From assembly GCF_024398015.1 (NCBI RefSeq), contig NZ_CP073747.1:2304501-2368500 (forward strand): a stretch of 64,000 nt of DNA. The letters run 5' to 3'. How positions within the stretch are numbered: position 1 is the first letter of the stretch; each line of letters opens with the position of its first letter. Origin of the DNA: Kordiimonas sp. SCSIO 12610 (GTDB lineage Bacteria; Pseudomonadota; Alphaproteobacteria; Sphingomonadales; Kordiimonadaceae). The notes below the pieces were generated by a model, which saw only the letters and a list, made by a program, of their open reading frames with translations, ran no database searches and was not told where the DNA came from. Shown here piece after piece: positions 44,137 to 53,040 of this stretch. The position numbers and the translations under genes were made by a program.

Positions 44137-44937
44137 ATGAAAGCACATACTAAAATTTCGGTCGCTGCTACACTGTTTGCAGCTATGTCATTTCAAAGTG
44201 AGGCACAGGTCATTGACCTTGGAAAATCAAAGATTGTCGATTTAAGTCATACATATGATGAAAATACTCTCTATTGGCCAAATTCGCCTTCCAAATTTGA
44301 CCATAAAACACTCGCATACGGCCCAACCGACGCTGGTTATTTTTACTCAGCTTACACTTTTGCAACGCCTGAACACGGCGGTACACATCTGGATGCGCCG
44401 ATCCATTTTCACAAGGACGGCGATACAGTTGAAAAAATCTCGACAGAGAAACTGGTTCTTCCTGCAATCGTAATTGATATTTCCGAGAAGGCCAACAAAA
44501 ACCACGATTACCGTTTGCAATTATCAGACATAAAAACGTTTGAAGAAAAACACGGTACGATCCCATCTGGTGCAGCGATTTTACTGCGAACAAAATGGGA
44601 TCGTTTCTGGCCTGATGCTAAATCCTACCTGGGTGATGATACACCTGGTAAAACAACTGATCTACATTTTCCAAGCTTTGGTGCCGAGGCAACGCGCTTT
44701 CTTGTGAATGATCGCGGTGCTGCAATGATCGGGATTGATACAGCCTCAATTGACTATGGACCAAGTCAGGATTTTATCGTGCATCAGATCGTTGCCGAAA
44801 AAAACATCCCTGATCTGGAAAACCTAACCGGACTGGATAAACTGCCAGAAACCGGCGCAACGATTATTGCCCTACCGATGAAAATTGCCAAGGGTTCGGG
44901 CGCGCCTGTTCGGGTTATCGCGGTGGTACCAGAATAA
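44137..44937 (+). CDS. Secreted cyclase-family metal-dependent hydrolase
   Basis: 266 aa with a signal peptide (cleavage near FQSEA). The motif HGGTHLDAPIHF (His80, His84, Asp86, His90) is the metal site of the cyclase/kynurenine-formamidase family (PF04199). A good GGAGG precedes the ATG. Cytoplasmic KynB acts on N-formylkynurenine; secreted relatives have varied or unknown substrates, so I do not assign one. It is convergent with the hydroxyproline operon. Confidence 0.88.
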   Translation: MKAHTKISVAATLFAAMSFQSEAQVIDLGKSKIVDLSHTYDENTLYWPNSPSKFDHKTLAYGPTDAGYFYSAYTFATPEHGGTHLDAPIHFHKDGDTVEKISTEKLVLPAIVIDISEKANKNHDYRLQLSDIKTFEEKHGTIPSGAAILLRTKWDRFWPDAKSYLGDDTPGKTTDLHFPSFGAEATRFLVNDRGAAMIGIDTASIDYGPSQDFIVHQIVAEKNIPDLENLTGLDKLPETGATIIALPMKIAKGSGAPVRVIAVVPE

Positions 44938-44980
44938 TAACCTAATCACTGACACTCATGGTGATCAAACAAACCCAATA

Positions 44981-45010
44981 CACTAAGTCCAGTTCTGACT
45001 GGGCTTAGTG
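44981..45010 (-). terminator. Hairpin across the end of the hydroxyproline operon
   Basis: 12-bp stem (CACTAAGTCCAG with CTGGGCTTAGTG, one G-T pair), 6-nt loop, overlapping the last codons of the dehydratase gene. No T-run follows on the minus strand, so it may be a 3'-end stabiliser rather than a true terminator. Confidence 0.45.
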
Positions 45011-46041
45011 GGCTCAAGAAAGCCATCATACAGCGGATCATCATTTTCAACATGATAGGTACTTTTACCCGCGTAATATCCACGTCCACAAATTTCAGTA
45101 ATTACGCCACTGGTTCCATTTTCCTCGGCACTTCTAATAATTTCACCATCAAAAGCGACGCCAGAGACACCAGAGAAACTGACCTTCTCCTTTAAACCCA
45201 CCTGTCCTTTGGCGTGAGCAAGCGCAAGCCTAGCGGTTACACCGCTACCCGTTGGGCTACGGTCTAATTGTGCTTCTGCAAAAAAGCATAAATGATTATT
45301 GCATTCGCTCGGTTTCACGCCGTCGTTTTCCGTAACAATCGTACCGTATAAAAACCCAAGGTCCGAAGCGTCAGGACTTTCAATTTTGACCTGTGTACGA
45401 ATAGTGTCGGTAAGCAAGGTGGCGCGCGCGCGAACCTCGGACAGGTCACTTTTATCCAGATCAAGCCCAAGCTCTTGGGCTGCTATAAATGCATAATAGG
45501 CACCACCATACGAAATATCGTACGTTACGTTACCCAACCCATCCAATTCGATCTTTTGATCAAGGCTATGCGCGTAGCCACGTACGCTTTCAAAACTGGT
45601 TTGCCCTATGACACCATTTTCAACCTGAGTTGTGACATAAACAAGACCGCATGGGCATTCGAGTACAAACCTGGTTTCTGGTTCAGTGACCTCAACCAAT
45701 CCTTCATCTAATGCCCACCGACCAATGGCGATCGTCGCGTGTCCACACATTGTGCTATAACCAGAGCAATGCATGAAGAGAACAGCAAGGTCGGCATCAG
45801 GATGGCTAGGCTCAACAGGGATAACACCGTACATATCCTTGTGCCCACGAGGTTCCAGCATCAACAAACGCCTGATATGATCGTGATTTTGTTCAGCGTC
45901 ACGACGTTTTTCTAAAATAGTGTTTCCCTGTAGTTCAGGATATCCACCGGTTACGATACGAACAGGCTCACCAGCGGTGTGCATATCGGTCACTGTCAGA
46001 TTTAACTGTTCCAATTTATGCCTCGTATCCAAAGGGGTCAT
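44983..46041 (-). CDS. Proline racemase family; probable trans-3-hydroxy-L-proline dehydratase
   Basis: 352 aa. Catalytic Cys99 lies in STMCGHATIAIG. The partner position is Thr264 (RSPTGSGVTAR), where racemases and 4-hydroxyproline epimerases have Cys; a Cys/Thr pair is the mark of trans-3-hydroxy-L-proline dehydratases, which yield pyrroline-2-carboxylate. The ATG at 46041 overlaps the upstream gene by 26 bp; a TTG at 46014 with GAGG before it is an alternative start. Its operon partner is a prolidase-like peptidase, which fits release and breakdown of hydroxyproline. Confidence 0.85.
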   Translation of the reverse strand: MTPLDTRHKLEQLNLTVTDMHTAGEPVRIVTGGYPELQGNTILEKRRDAEQNHDHIRRLLMLEPRGHKDMYGVIPVEPSHPDADLAVLFMHCSGYSTMCGHATIAIGRWALDEGLVEVTEPETRFVLECPCGLVYVTTQVENGVIGQTSFESVRGYAHSLDQKIELDGLGNVTYDISYGGAYYAFIAAQELGLDLDKSDLSEVRARATLLTDTIRTQVKIESPDASDLGFLYGTIVTENDGVKPSECNNHLCFFAEAQLDRSPTGSGVTARLALAHAKGQVGLKEKVSFSGVSGVAFDGEIIRSAEENGTSGVITEICGRGYYAGKSTYHVENDDPLYDGFLEPTKPSQNWT

Positions 46042-47230
46042 CGATTGAATAGCTGGGCTCAGTGAACCATTTAGGCCCGTTGTCGGTCATGTAAAAATGA
46101 TCTTCCAAACGCACACCAAATTCGCCGTAAATACAGATCATCGGCTCGTTGGAAAAACACATGCCTGTTGCAAGCGGTGTATCGTCGCTGCGAACCAAAT
46201 ATGGCCATTCATGAATATCAAGGCCAATACCATGCCCTGTGCGGTGCGGAAGTCCAGGCACGGCATAATCAGGGCCATACCCTTCCCTCTCTAAATAACT
46301 GCGTGCGGCAATATCCGCATCACCGCAGCGCACACCAATTTTTGCTGCGTCAAACGCCGCTAACTGCGCTGTTTTTTCATCGTTCCAAACCTTGCGCTGG
46401 CGCTCAGTTGGGGTTCCAAACACATAAGTGCGTGTGATATCACTGTTATAGCCATGAAGCTTACACCCCATATCAATTAAGACCATATCACCGTCTTTTA
46501 ATATCTGCGGGTCTTTCACACCGTGCGGGTATGCTGTTGCTTCCCCGAACAAAACGATACAAAAACTTGAACCGGCTGCTCCAACAGCTTTATGTGCTTC
46601 ATTGATAAAGGCAGTAACCTCGGTTGTAGACATGCCTGCTTTGAGTATTTTTGCCGCTGATTTATGAACCTCTAGGGTCATGTCCTTCGCGCGCTGCATC
46701 AAGGCAATTTCACCATCGGATTTACACATGCGGCACCCAGCTGTCACGGGCTTGGCATCTACATAATCATAGGTATTTGCTGATTTGCGCATGCCATCAA
46801 ATAAGAAGAAAGAGGCACTTTCATCAACACCAACTTTGCCAGACACTACACCAAGGCGTTTCAATGTATTGGCAAATAAATCATAAGGACTTTCATCTTC
46901 CTGCCATCCATTCACAGGCCCCTTGACAACCATGAAACTCTCAAGCGTACTGATCTCAAAGTATGGAGCAATATACTCAAGAATACCCTCTTTTGTTAGG
47001 ATTGCCCCGACCATACGTTCGCTTGCATGCCAACTCGTGCCAGTGAAATAGGTAAGACTTGATCCAGCATTCAGGTATATTGCTTCGATATCATTATCGA
47101 CCATAAGACCACATGCTTTTTCCAAGCGCGCTTTATATTCTGCGTCTGTTATTGGATTTACACCCGCTGTCATATCCTTAAGCTTCGAGAGCTCGGTTTT
47201 TATATCCGATCCACCAACACCAATTGTCAT
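46016..47230 (-). CDS. M24 family metallopeptidase (Xaa-Pro dipeptidase-like)
   Basis: 404 aa. N-terminal creatinase-like domain (about 1-175) and a pita-bread M24 domain with all five metal ligands: Asp253 (LIDMG), Asp264 (SDITRT), His333 (TGHGIG), Glu362 (NEP) and Glu376 (RLEDH). No signal peptide, so cytoplasmic. AAGGAT precedes the ATG. Translation is coupled to the hydroxyproline dehydratase downstream, pointing to cleavage of Xaa-hydroxyproline peptides. Other M24 roles (for example DddP or ectoine hydrolase) are possible but the neighbour argues against them. Confidence 0.87.
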   Translation of the reverse strand: MTIGVGGSDIKTELSKLKDMTAGVNPITDAEYKARLEKACGLMVDNDIEAIYLNAGSSLTYFTGTSWHASERMVGAILTKEGILEYIAPYFEISTLESFMVVKGPVNGWQEDESPYDLFANTLKRLGVVSGKVGVDESASFFLFDGMRKSANTYDYVDAKPVTAGCRMCKSDGEIALMQRAKDMTLEVHKSAAKILKAGMSTTEVTAFINEAHKAVGAAGSSFCIVLFGEATAYPHGVKDPQILKDGDMVLIDMGCKLHGYNSDITRTYVFGTPTERQRKVWNDEKTAQLAAFDAAKIGVRCGDADIAARSYLEREGYGPDYAVPGLPHRTGHGIGLDIHEWPYLVRSDDTPLATGMCFSNEPMICIYGEFGVRLEDHFYMTDNGPKWFTEPSYSIDDPFGYEA

Positions 47231-47257
47231 CGTTTATCCTTCATATTTACATATGCC

Positions 47258-47289
47258 TTCAAGCCTAAGCCAACAGTTATAGGCTTGAA
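47258..47289. repeat. 9-bp inverted repeat upstream of the prolidase/dehydratase operon
   Basis: TTCAAGCCT-N14-AGGCTTGAA, perfect, 28 nt before the M24 start codon and just after the terminator of the upstream gene. It may be the operator of a hydroxyproline-responsive regulator or a leader hairpin; no regulator gene is adjacent. Confidence 0.5.
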
Positions 47290-47296
47290 TTTCAGG

Positions 47297-47330
47297 TAAA
47301 AAATAACCCACCCTAAAAGGTGGGTTATTT
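47297..47330 (-). terminator. Rho-independent terminator after the BNR-repeat gene
   Basis: Perfect 12-bp stem AAATAACCCACC/GGTGGGTTATTT with 6-nt loop, then a T-run on the minus strand, 19 nt past the gene's stop. Confidence 0.92.
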
Positions 47331-47348
47331 TACCATTTTTCCCTCAGT

Positions 47349-50300
47349 TTATTCGCTTAACAGACTAAGTCCGCTTGCAGCATAGGCATCACGGAACGCC
47401 TTAAGATCACCTGCATAAAAGGCGTCAATATCAGCGCGGATAACCTTCAACGCGTTCTCAGCTTTTGTGCGATATACCATAGAAGCTGGGCCAGGTTTCC
47501 CTGCATAGCTACCGGCATGGAAGGTCGCGTCACCGATAATCGCCATAACCTTATCTGCGTTATAATGAATGCCCTCTTCCCGTGTCTGCGGTACGATACG
47601 GTCCTCAAGCTTTTTAATCGCTTTGGTCACATCGCCCGCCTGTTTCACAAGATCTTTAAGCCCTTTCTTGGCGTCTTCGCCTTCTGCCTTTTTCATTGCG
47701 GCTTCGGCAATTGCCTTGATTGTTGCAACATCTTTAGTGGTGGCACGAAGGCGCTTAACAGCCTTAATCGCAGTATCACTAAGGTCACGCATTTCAAGCA
47801 TATAAGTTCTGCGTTCCTGACGGTCTGCCATTGAATAACTGACACGTGGGTCATCCATAACTTTCAGACTACCCTCAGCCGTGCTTTCACCAAGCGTAAG
47901 CTTCACTGTATAATCACCCGGCAAGGCCGTTAAACCGCCAGGCAAATCAGCGTCAGCTTGACGGTCCCGGAGGCTATGTTTACTACCATCTTCTTCCATA
48001 CCCCATACGATACGGTTAATACCTTTATGGACAGGGCGCGTGAATGTACGAACAAGCTTTCCGGATGCATCAAAGATTTCAGCCTTTACCTTAGCTGGCT
48101 TTTTCGCTTTCTTATCTTTTTTGTCCTTATCATCCTTATCTTTATTAGGCTTCCTGTTCGCAGCTTCTGCACGTTTTGCAATTTGACGCTCTTTTTCAGT
48201 TTCTGCATCTGGATGCGGAAGATCATCACCAGAGGCCATGAACGTAATCATCGCGCCTCGTGGCTGATTATCACCAATGAAGGCCGTGCTTGCAACAAAC
48301 CGTGTGCCCGGCGTTTGCTCAGGGTCATACGTGATACCATCAGTTGTCGACAGAAGCTTTAGAGGAGCGTTGAAATCATCCTCGCTAAGGTTTCTAAGGC
48401 CAGAATAATCATCAATGACAAAAATTGCACGGCCATGCGTTCCAAGAACAAGGTCATTTTCACGCTCTTGAATAGCCATATCCATAACAGATACCGTCGG
48501 CACACCAGCGGTCCATTTCGTCCATTTCTTCCCATCGTTATGAGACACGAACAGGCCAAACTCTGTTCCAAGGAACAAAAGGTTAGGGTCAACATGGTCT
48601 TGCTGGATAGAAAGCGCATACCCTTTTACATCATCGGTCGCGATATCCTTCCAACGCTTACCAAAACGTTCAACCTTGTAAACATGTGGGTCTTTATTGC
48701 CGCGGCGATGATCATCAAAAACAACATAGGCAACGGATGCATCATGTGGACTTGGTTCAATATGTGGTACCCATGACCCTTTCACGGAACCACGTTTGCT
48801 GTCTGCAATGGCTTCCCATGTTTTACCACCGTCTTGAGTTACATGAACACGGCCATCATCCGTACCAACCCAGATAACGCCTTCTTGCAGTTTGCTGGGT
48901 GCAATCGCTGTTATGGTTTGCCAGTTCTCAGCGGCAGTAACATCAGCCGTAATACCGCCTGATTTTTTAAAGCGCTGGAGTTCTGGATTGTTTGTTGTCA
49001 AATCACCCGAAATCGTTTCCCAACTGTTTCCTTTATCCGTTGACTTATGAAGGAACTGCGATCCGTAATAAATTGTTGAATTATCAAATGGGTCTTGCGC
49101 AAAGCCGGAGTTCCAATTGAAACGAAGTTCTGTATCAGGGGTTGGTGGGCTTGGCCTGATATAGCGTCTTTCACCGGTGTGAAGGTTCCAGCGATTGAGC
49201 GATCCACCCTGGCTCATACTATAGCCTTTTTTACTGTCATCAGGGTCCGGTGCCGCGTCAAAGCCATCACCAAAACCAATTTCCTGCCAATGGAAATTGC
49301 GAATGCCGCCGTTTTCCCAAACTTCTGATGGACCGCGGAAAGAGCCATTATCCTGAAGGCCGCCATAGATATTATACGGTAGATCATTGTCCACATTAAT
49401 TTGGTAGAACTGAGCGAGCGGCAGGTTCGCAACAAAGCGCCAGGTTTCGCCCTTATCATATGTGATACCAAGGCCGCCATCATTCCCCAAAATCATATGA
49501 TTGGAATTTGCCGGGTTGATCCATAAACTATGCAAATCAATGTGAAGACCGCGTGGGTTACCACAACAATTTACGCTTGAGATATTTTCAAAGTTTTTCG
49601 CGCCATTGTTCGAAACATTTAGTGTCGTTGCGATATTATAAACTGTTTCTTTGTCATTCGGGTCAACGAGCAATTCCATATAGTAGAATGGTCGGTTTGC
49701 AATTCCCCTGTCGTTATTAACCTGACGCCAGGTACGTCCACCATCGTCTGAGCGAATGATCGCACTTTTCTTTGCTTCAACCAGAGCGTAAACCGTGTTT
49801 GTATCGCTTGGGGCGATTGTAAAAACACTTCGACCCAGATCACCCTTCGGCAAGCCATCTTCTTCAGTAAGTTCTCGCCATGTTTCACCGCCGTCATGAC
49901 TGACATGAAGGCCTGATCCCGGTCCTCCAGATTCAAAATAATCCGGGTACCTGCGAAACTGCCACATACTGGCAAATAGATTATTCGGGTTTTCGGGATC
50001 CATTTTAATGTCGGTTGCGCCAGTTTGCGCGTTTTCACCGGCAAGAACCAATTTCCAGGTCGCCCCACCATCCGTGGTTTTATAGACACCGCGCTCGCCG
50101 CCATCAGACCATAAATGCCCCATTGCTGCTACATAAGCGACATCAGGGTTGGTGGGATCAAGTGCAATTCGGTTAATATGCTCACTGTCAGGCAGTCCCA
50201 TATTTTTCCATGTTTTACCGCCGTCCATGGATTTATAAACGCCGTCACCAACGGAAACCGAGTTACGAACATTTCCTTCACCGGAACCAACCCAAATAAT

Positions 50301-50624
50301 GTCTGGATTGCTTTGGTTGATCGCGAGGGCGCCAATTGATGCCACAGGCTGATCGTCAAAAAGTGGTTCCCATGTTGCACCCGCGTTTATTGAGTGCCAC
50401 ACGCCCCCCGATGCAGAGGCAACGTAGATGTGGTTTGGATCATTTGCGACAACATCGATCGCTGCAACACGGCCTGACATTGTAGCAGGACCAATTGTTC
50501 GCGCCTCCAACCCTTTGTAAAGATGACTATCCTGTGCCCCCGCTGGTGCAACAGTACCAATCGTTGCAGCAAGTGCCACCGCGATAATCGCTGATAATGA
50601 TGATGATCGTTTTTGCCCAAACAT
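47349..50624 (-). CDS. Large secreted VPS10/BNR-repeat propeller protein
   Basis: 1091 aa with signal peptide (cleavage after VAPAGA). Residues about 35-760 carry many Asp-box (BNR) repeats: SINAGATW, SMDGGKTW, TTDGGATW, SHDGGETW, SDDGGRTW, STDKGNSW, TQDGGKTW. These form beta-propeller blades as in sortilin/VPS10 and sialidase-like proteins. A very basic Lys/Asp linker near 830-860 leads to a C-terminal region with an Ig-like part (KAEIFDASGKLVRTFTRPVH) and helices. Homologues are often called glycosyl hydrolases, but I see no catalytic residues to support that. Function unknown. Confidence 0.88.
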   Translation of the reverse strand: MFGQKRSSSLSAIIAVALAATIGTVAPAGAQDSHLYKGLEARTIGPATMSGRVAAIDVVANDPNHIYVASASGGVWHSINAGATWEPLFDDQPVASIGALAINQSNPDIIWVGSGEGNVRNSVSVGDGVYKSMDGGKTWKNMGLPDSEHINRIALDPTNPDVAYVAAMGHLWSDGGERGVYKTTDGGATWKLVLAGENAQTGATDIKMDPENPNNLFASMWQFRRYPDYFESGGPGSGLHVSHDGGETWRELTEEDGLPKGDLGRSVFTIAPSDTNTVYALVEAKKSAIIRSDDGGRTWRQVNNDRGIANRPFYYMELLVDPNDKETVYNIATTLNVSNNGAKNFENISSVNCCGNPRGLHIDLHSLWINPANSNHMILGNDGGLGITYDKGETWRFVANLPLAQFYQINVDNDLPYNIYGGLQDNGSFRGPSEVWENGGIRNFHWQEIGFGDGFDAAPDPDDSKKGYSMSQGGSLNRWNLHTGERRYIRPSPPTPDTELRFNWNSGFAQDPFDNSTIYYGSQFLHKSTDKGNSWETISGDLTTNNPELQRFKKSGGITADVTAAENWQTITAIAPSKLQEGVIWVGTDDGRVHVTQDGGKTWEAIADSKRGSVKGSWVPHIEPSPHDASVAYVVFDDHRRGNKDPHVYKVERFGKRWKDIATDDVKGYALSIQQDHVDPNLLFLGTEFGLFVSHNDGKKWTKWTAGVPTVSVMDMAIQERENDLVLGTHGRAIFVIDDYSGLRNLSEDDFNAPLKLLSTTDGITYDPEQTPGTRFVASTAFIGDNQPRGAMITFMASGDDLPHPDAETEKERQIAKRAEAANRKPNKDKDDKDKKDKKAKKPAKVKAEIFDASGKLVRTFTRPVHKGINRIVWGMEEDGSKHSLRDRQADADLPGGLTALPGDYTVKLTLGESTAEGSLKVMDDPRVSYSMADRQERRTYMLEMRDLSDTAIKAVKRLRATTKDVATIKAIAEAAMKKAEGEDAKKGLKDLVKQAGDVTKAIKKLEDRIVPQTREEGIHYNADKVMAIIGDATFHAGSYAGKPGPASMVYRTKAENALKVIRADIDAFYAGDLKAFRDAYAASGLSLLSE

Positions 50625-50935
50625 TAAAGAAACCCCTCTGATCTGAAATAATATAAGTATGCAGCCCCCACCAGCTATACCGCACCCTATTCAACAATAG
50701 TTTTGACTGTCAATGTCAGACGCGTCAAATAGTTTTCCAGAGGCGATAAACAGTTACCCTGAAACCCTAGCCAAAATTTATTTTTCACGGATAGCGTCAC
50801 ATCAAAGAATAATTTTCTATTTCCAACAGTGAAAACTTCTGTAAATATATGGAAAATTCAGTTTTGATTAATAAAGAAACAGGTAAATCTGTCCGACAGT
50901 AGCGAACGTAAACAGGGAAACAGGAGCTTAACCTC
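50625..50935. other. 311-nt divergent gap
   Basis: Separates the minus-strand BNR gene from the plus-strand DUF6134 gene. AT-rich; it should hold promoters for both. Only weak matches are seen (for example TTGACT at 50703 with AATAG about 18 nt on), and no TGATC-N16-CGTA box. Confidence 0.5.
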
Positions 50936-51643
50936 ATGTCGTTTCGTATAGTACCGCTGTTATTGCTTGTATCGAGTTTTTCGCTTTTAACTGCAACATT
51001 AGAGGGAAAAGAGCCCTCTGAGGCCGAAATTGAATACGGCCCAGCCATTGCCACAAACAGCTACGAAGTATTGCGCAAAGGCAAGAAAATCGGCACGCAC
51101 ATCATTCGCTTTTATGATCAAGGCGATACCCTAAAAGTCCTCGCTGAAACGAATATGAAGGTCAAAGTTCTCTTCATCACGGCCTTCAAATATAAATATG
51201 TCTCAGAGGAAACGTGGCAGAACGGCGAACTTATGGGCGTTGAAACTGCGGTTAACGACAACGGCAAAAAACTGACGACATTGATTAAACGTATCGATGG
51301 CGGCTTTCAGGTAAACACGGATGAAGATGAAATCTTTATTGAAGACGAGTTTATGACAACCAATCACTGGACCAAAACCGTTGTAAACTATGATGCGCTC
51401 CTCAACACTGTTACAGGCGATATCATGCCCGTTGAAATCAACCCGGATAGCAATGACGAAAAACGTTATCTGGTCCGCGGTAAATTAAATATTGATACAT
51501 TCTACAACGCAAAAGGCGATTGGCTGGGTATGGAATTTGAACACCCCAAAGGTGGAAGAATTGAATTTCGTTGCCTAGACTGCGAAAACACACCAATCGT
51601 AACCGCACCACAGCTAGCGGATAATGCTCAAGCGATATTATGA
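50936..51643 (+). CDS. DUF6134 family periplasmic protein
   Basis: 235 aa with an N-terminal signal sequence (hydrophobic segment to about residue 22). The opening of the mature domain, YEVLRKGKKIGTHIIRF, and the tail GRIEFRCLDCENTPIV fit the DUF6134 family; the fold is probably mostly beta strand. Function unknown. AGGAG lies upstream of the ATG. The last 4 bp overlap the SDR start, so the two are coupled. Confidence 0.75.
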   Translation: MSFRIVPLLLLVSSFSLLTATLEGKEPSEAEIEYGPAIATNSYEVLRKGKKIGTHIIRFYDQGDTLKVLAETNMKVKVLFITAFKYKYVSEETWQNGELMGVETAVNDNGKKLTTLIKRIDGGFQVNTDEDEIFIEDEFMTTNHWTKTVVNYDALLNTVTGDIMPVEINPDSNDEKRYLVRGKLNIDTFYNAKGDWLGMEFEHPKGGRIEFRCLDCENTPIVTAPQLADNAQAIL

Positions 51644-52401
51644 CGCGCCAGCGCGTGATATGGATAACCGGGGCAAGCTCTGGTATCGGTGAAGCACTCG
51701 CGCTAGAATATACCCGCCGCGGTAATATTGTTTATGGTAGTGCACGCTCTGCGGACAAATTGAACGACGTGCGGGAAAGATCTAAGTCTGCCAAAGGTAC
51801 GTTTCATCCTGTTACAGCGGACGTCTGTGACCTTGATGCACTAAAGCGTGCCTATCAATCAATACAAGCGCAAAGCGGCACACCTGATCTTGTCATACTC
51901 AATGCGGGCACACACAAGCCCACATCAGCACTAGAATTTTCGTTAGCCGATCATAGAAGCCTGATTGAGATCAATTATATGGGCGTCCTAAACTGCATGG
52001 ATATTATCCTGCCATCGTTCCTCGAGCGCAGGTCAGGCCAGATAGCGATCGTGTCCTCGGTCGCGGGCTATCGCGGTCTTCCAAAGGCCAGTGGATACGG
52101 GGCATCAAAGGCAGCACTGATCAACTTTTGTGAAAGCATAAGGGAGGAACTCAAATCTCAAAACGTTGACTTACGCATGGTTAACCCTGGGTTTGTAAAA
52201 ACCCCTTTAACCGATTTAAACGAGTTTCCAATGCCGTTCCTTATGCCAGTTGATGATGCGGTTAGAGCCATGATCAAAGGGCTGGAAAGCAAGAAATTTG
52301 AGATTACTTTTCCCGCGACCTTTGCTTTTCTTATGAAACTCTTGAGGCGGCTGCCTACATTCATTCATATGGCGATTACGCGTAAAATAGTGGGTAGCTA
52401 A
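51640..52401 (+). CDS. Short-chain dehydrogenase/reductase
   Basis: Classical SDR, 253 aa. NAD(P) site TGASSGIGEAL at residues 10-20, NAG motif in ILNAGTH, catalytic Ser in IVSSVAG and YGASK as the Y-x3-K. Substrate unknown. SDR, DUF3833 and MFS genes recur next to ChrR/ECF sigma loci in proteobacteria, so membership of that stress locus is plausible, but no sigma-type promoter was found upstream. Confidence 0.92.
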   Translation: MTRQRVIWITGASSGIGEALALEYTRRGNIVYGSARSADKLNDVRERSKSAKGTFHPVTADVCDLDALKRAYQSIQAQSGTPDLVILNAGTHKPTSALEFSLADHRSLIEINYMGVLNCMDIILPSFLERRSGQIAIVSSVAGYRGLPKASGYGASKAALINFCESIREELKSQNVDLRMVNPGFVKTPLTDLNEFPMPFLMPVDDAVRAMIKGLESKKFEITFPATFAFLMKLLRRLPTFIHMAITRKIVGS

Positions 52402-52455
52402 CCTGCCAATTAGAATTTAAGATCAACAAATGATTGATGATAACGCGTTCAATCC

Positions 52456-52947
52456 TCAGGGGTTCTTCGCTAAATCCGGGATATCTTTCGCGAAGGAAAT
52501 GAACACAGTTCCCAGTTTCACTCCCCACCTGGTGACTGTTGCTTTGTTCAGTAAAACTCCATCCGGCTGAAGGAACATCCAGTCATCAAATTTAACTTTC
52601 CAAAAATTATCGCCAACCTTTAAATTGAACGTGTATCGCCAGTTAAAACTATTGGCGACAACCTCGCCTTTAGCCGCACCAACAACGCTATCTGTATATC
52701 CAATATAACCACTATTGCCCTGCTTCTTTAACTCCCACCGTCTGCATTCTGTTTCACCGTCGGAGTATAAGAAATCTTCGTCTAATACTAATGTTTCCCC
52801 GTCCCAAGTGCCTTCAATTTGAACAGTAAACTGGTTTCTAACCTTGCCAAAGCGGTCCTCGAACAATCCATAGGCTCTCGTCTTGCCTTGAAAATAATCT
52901 TCAAGCGTAAGTGTAGGGCTGATTGATTTGAAATCTTGGACTGTCAT
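52456..52947 (-). CDS. DUF3833 family protein
   Basis: 163 aa. LTLEDYFQGKTRAYGLFEDR and WMFLQPDGVLLNKATVTRWG match the DUF3833 pattern, a probable beta-barrel lipocalin-like fold often found near photooxidative-stress sigma factors. This copy has no signal peptide or lipobox, unlike many relatives. It is 93 nt downstream of the MFS gene on the same strand, so it may be in its transcript. Function unknown. Confidence 0.8.
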   Translation of the reverse strand: MTVQDFKSISPTLTLEDYFQGKTRAYGLFEDRFGKVRNQFTVQIEGTWDGETLVLDEDFLYSDGETECRRWELKKQGNSGYIGYTDSVVGAAKGEVVANSFNWRYTFNLKVGDNFWKVKFDDWMFLQPDGVLLNKATVTRWGVKLGTVFISFAKDIPDLAKNP

Positions 52948-53040
52948 TATCGCACCACAATATAAAGACCATTAATCGTTCAAAGCTGATTTAAGCGTTA
53001 TCACTTGTCGCTGTATCGCTGGTTCTCTATACAGTTTACG

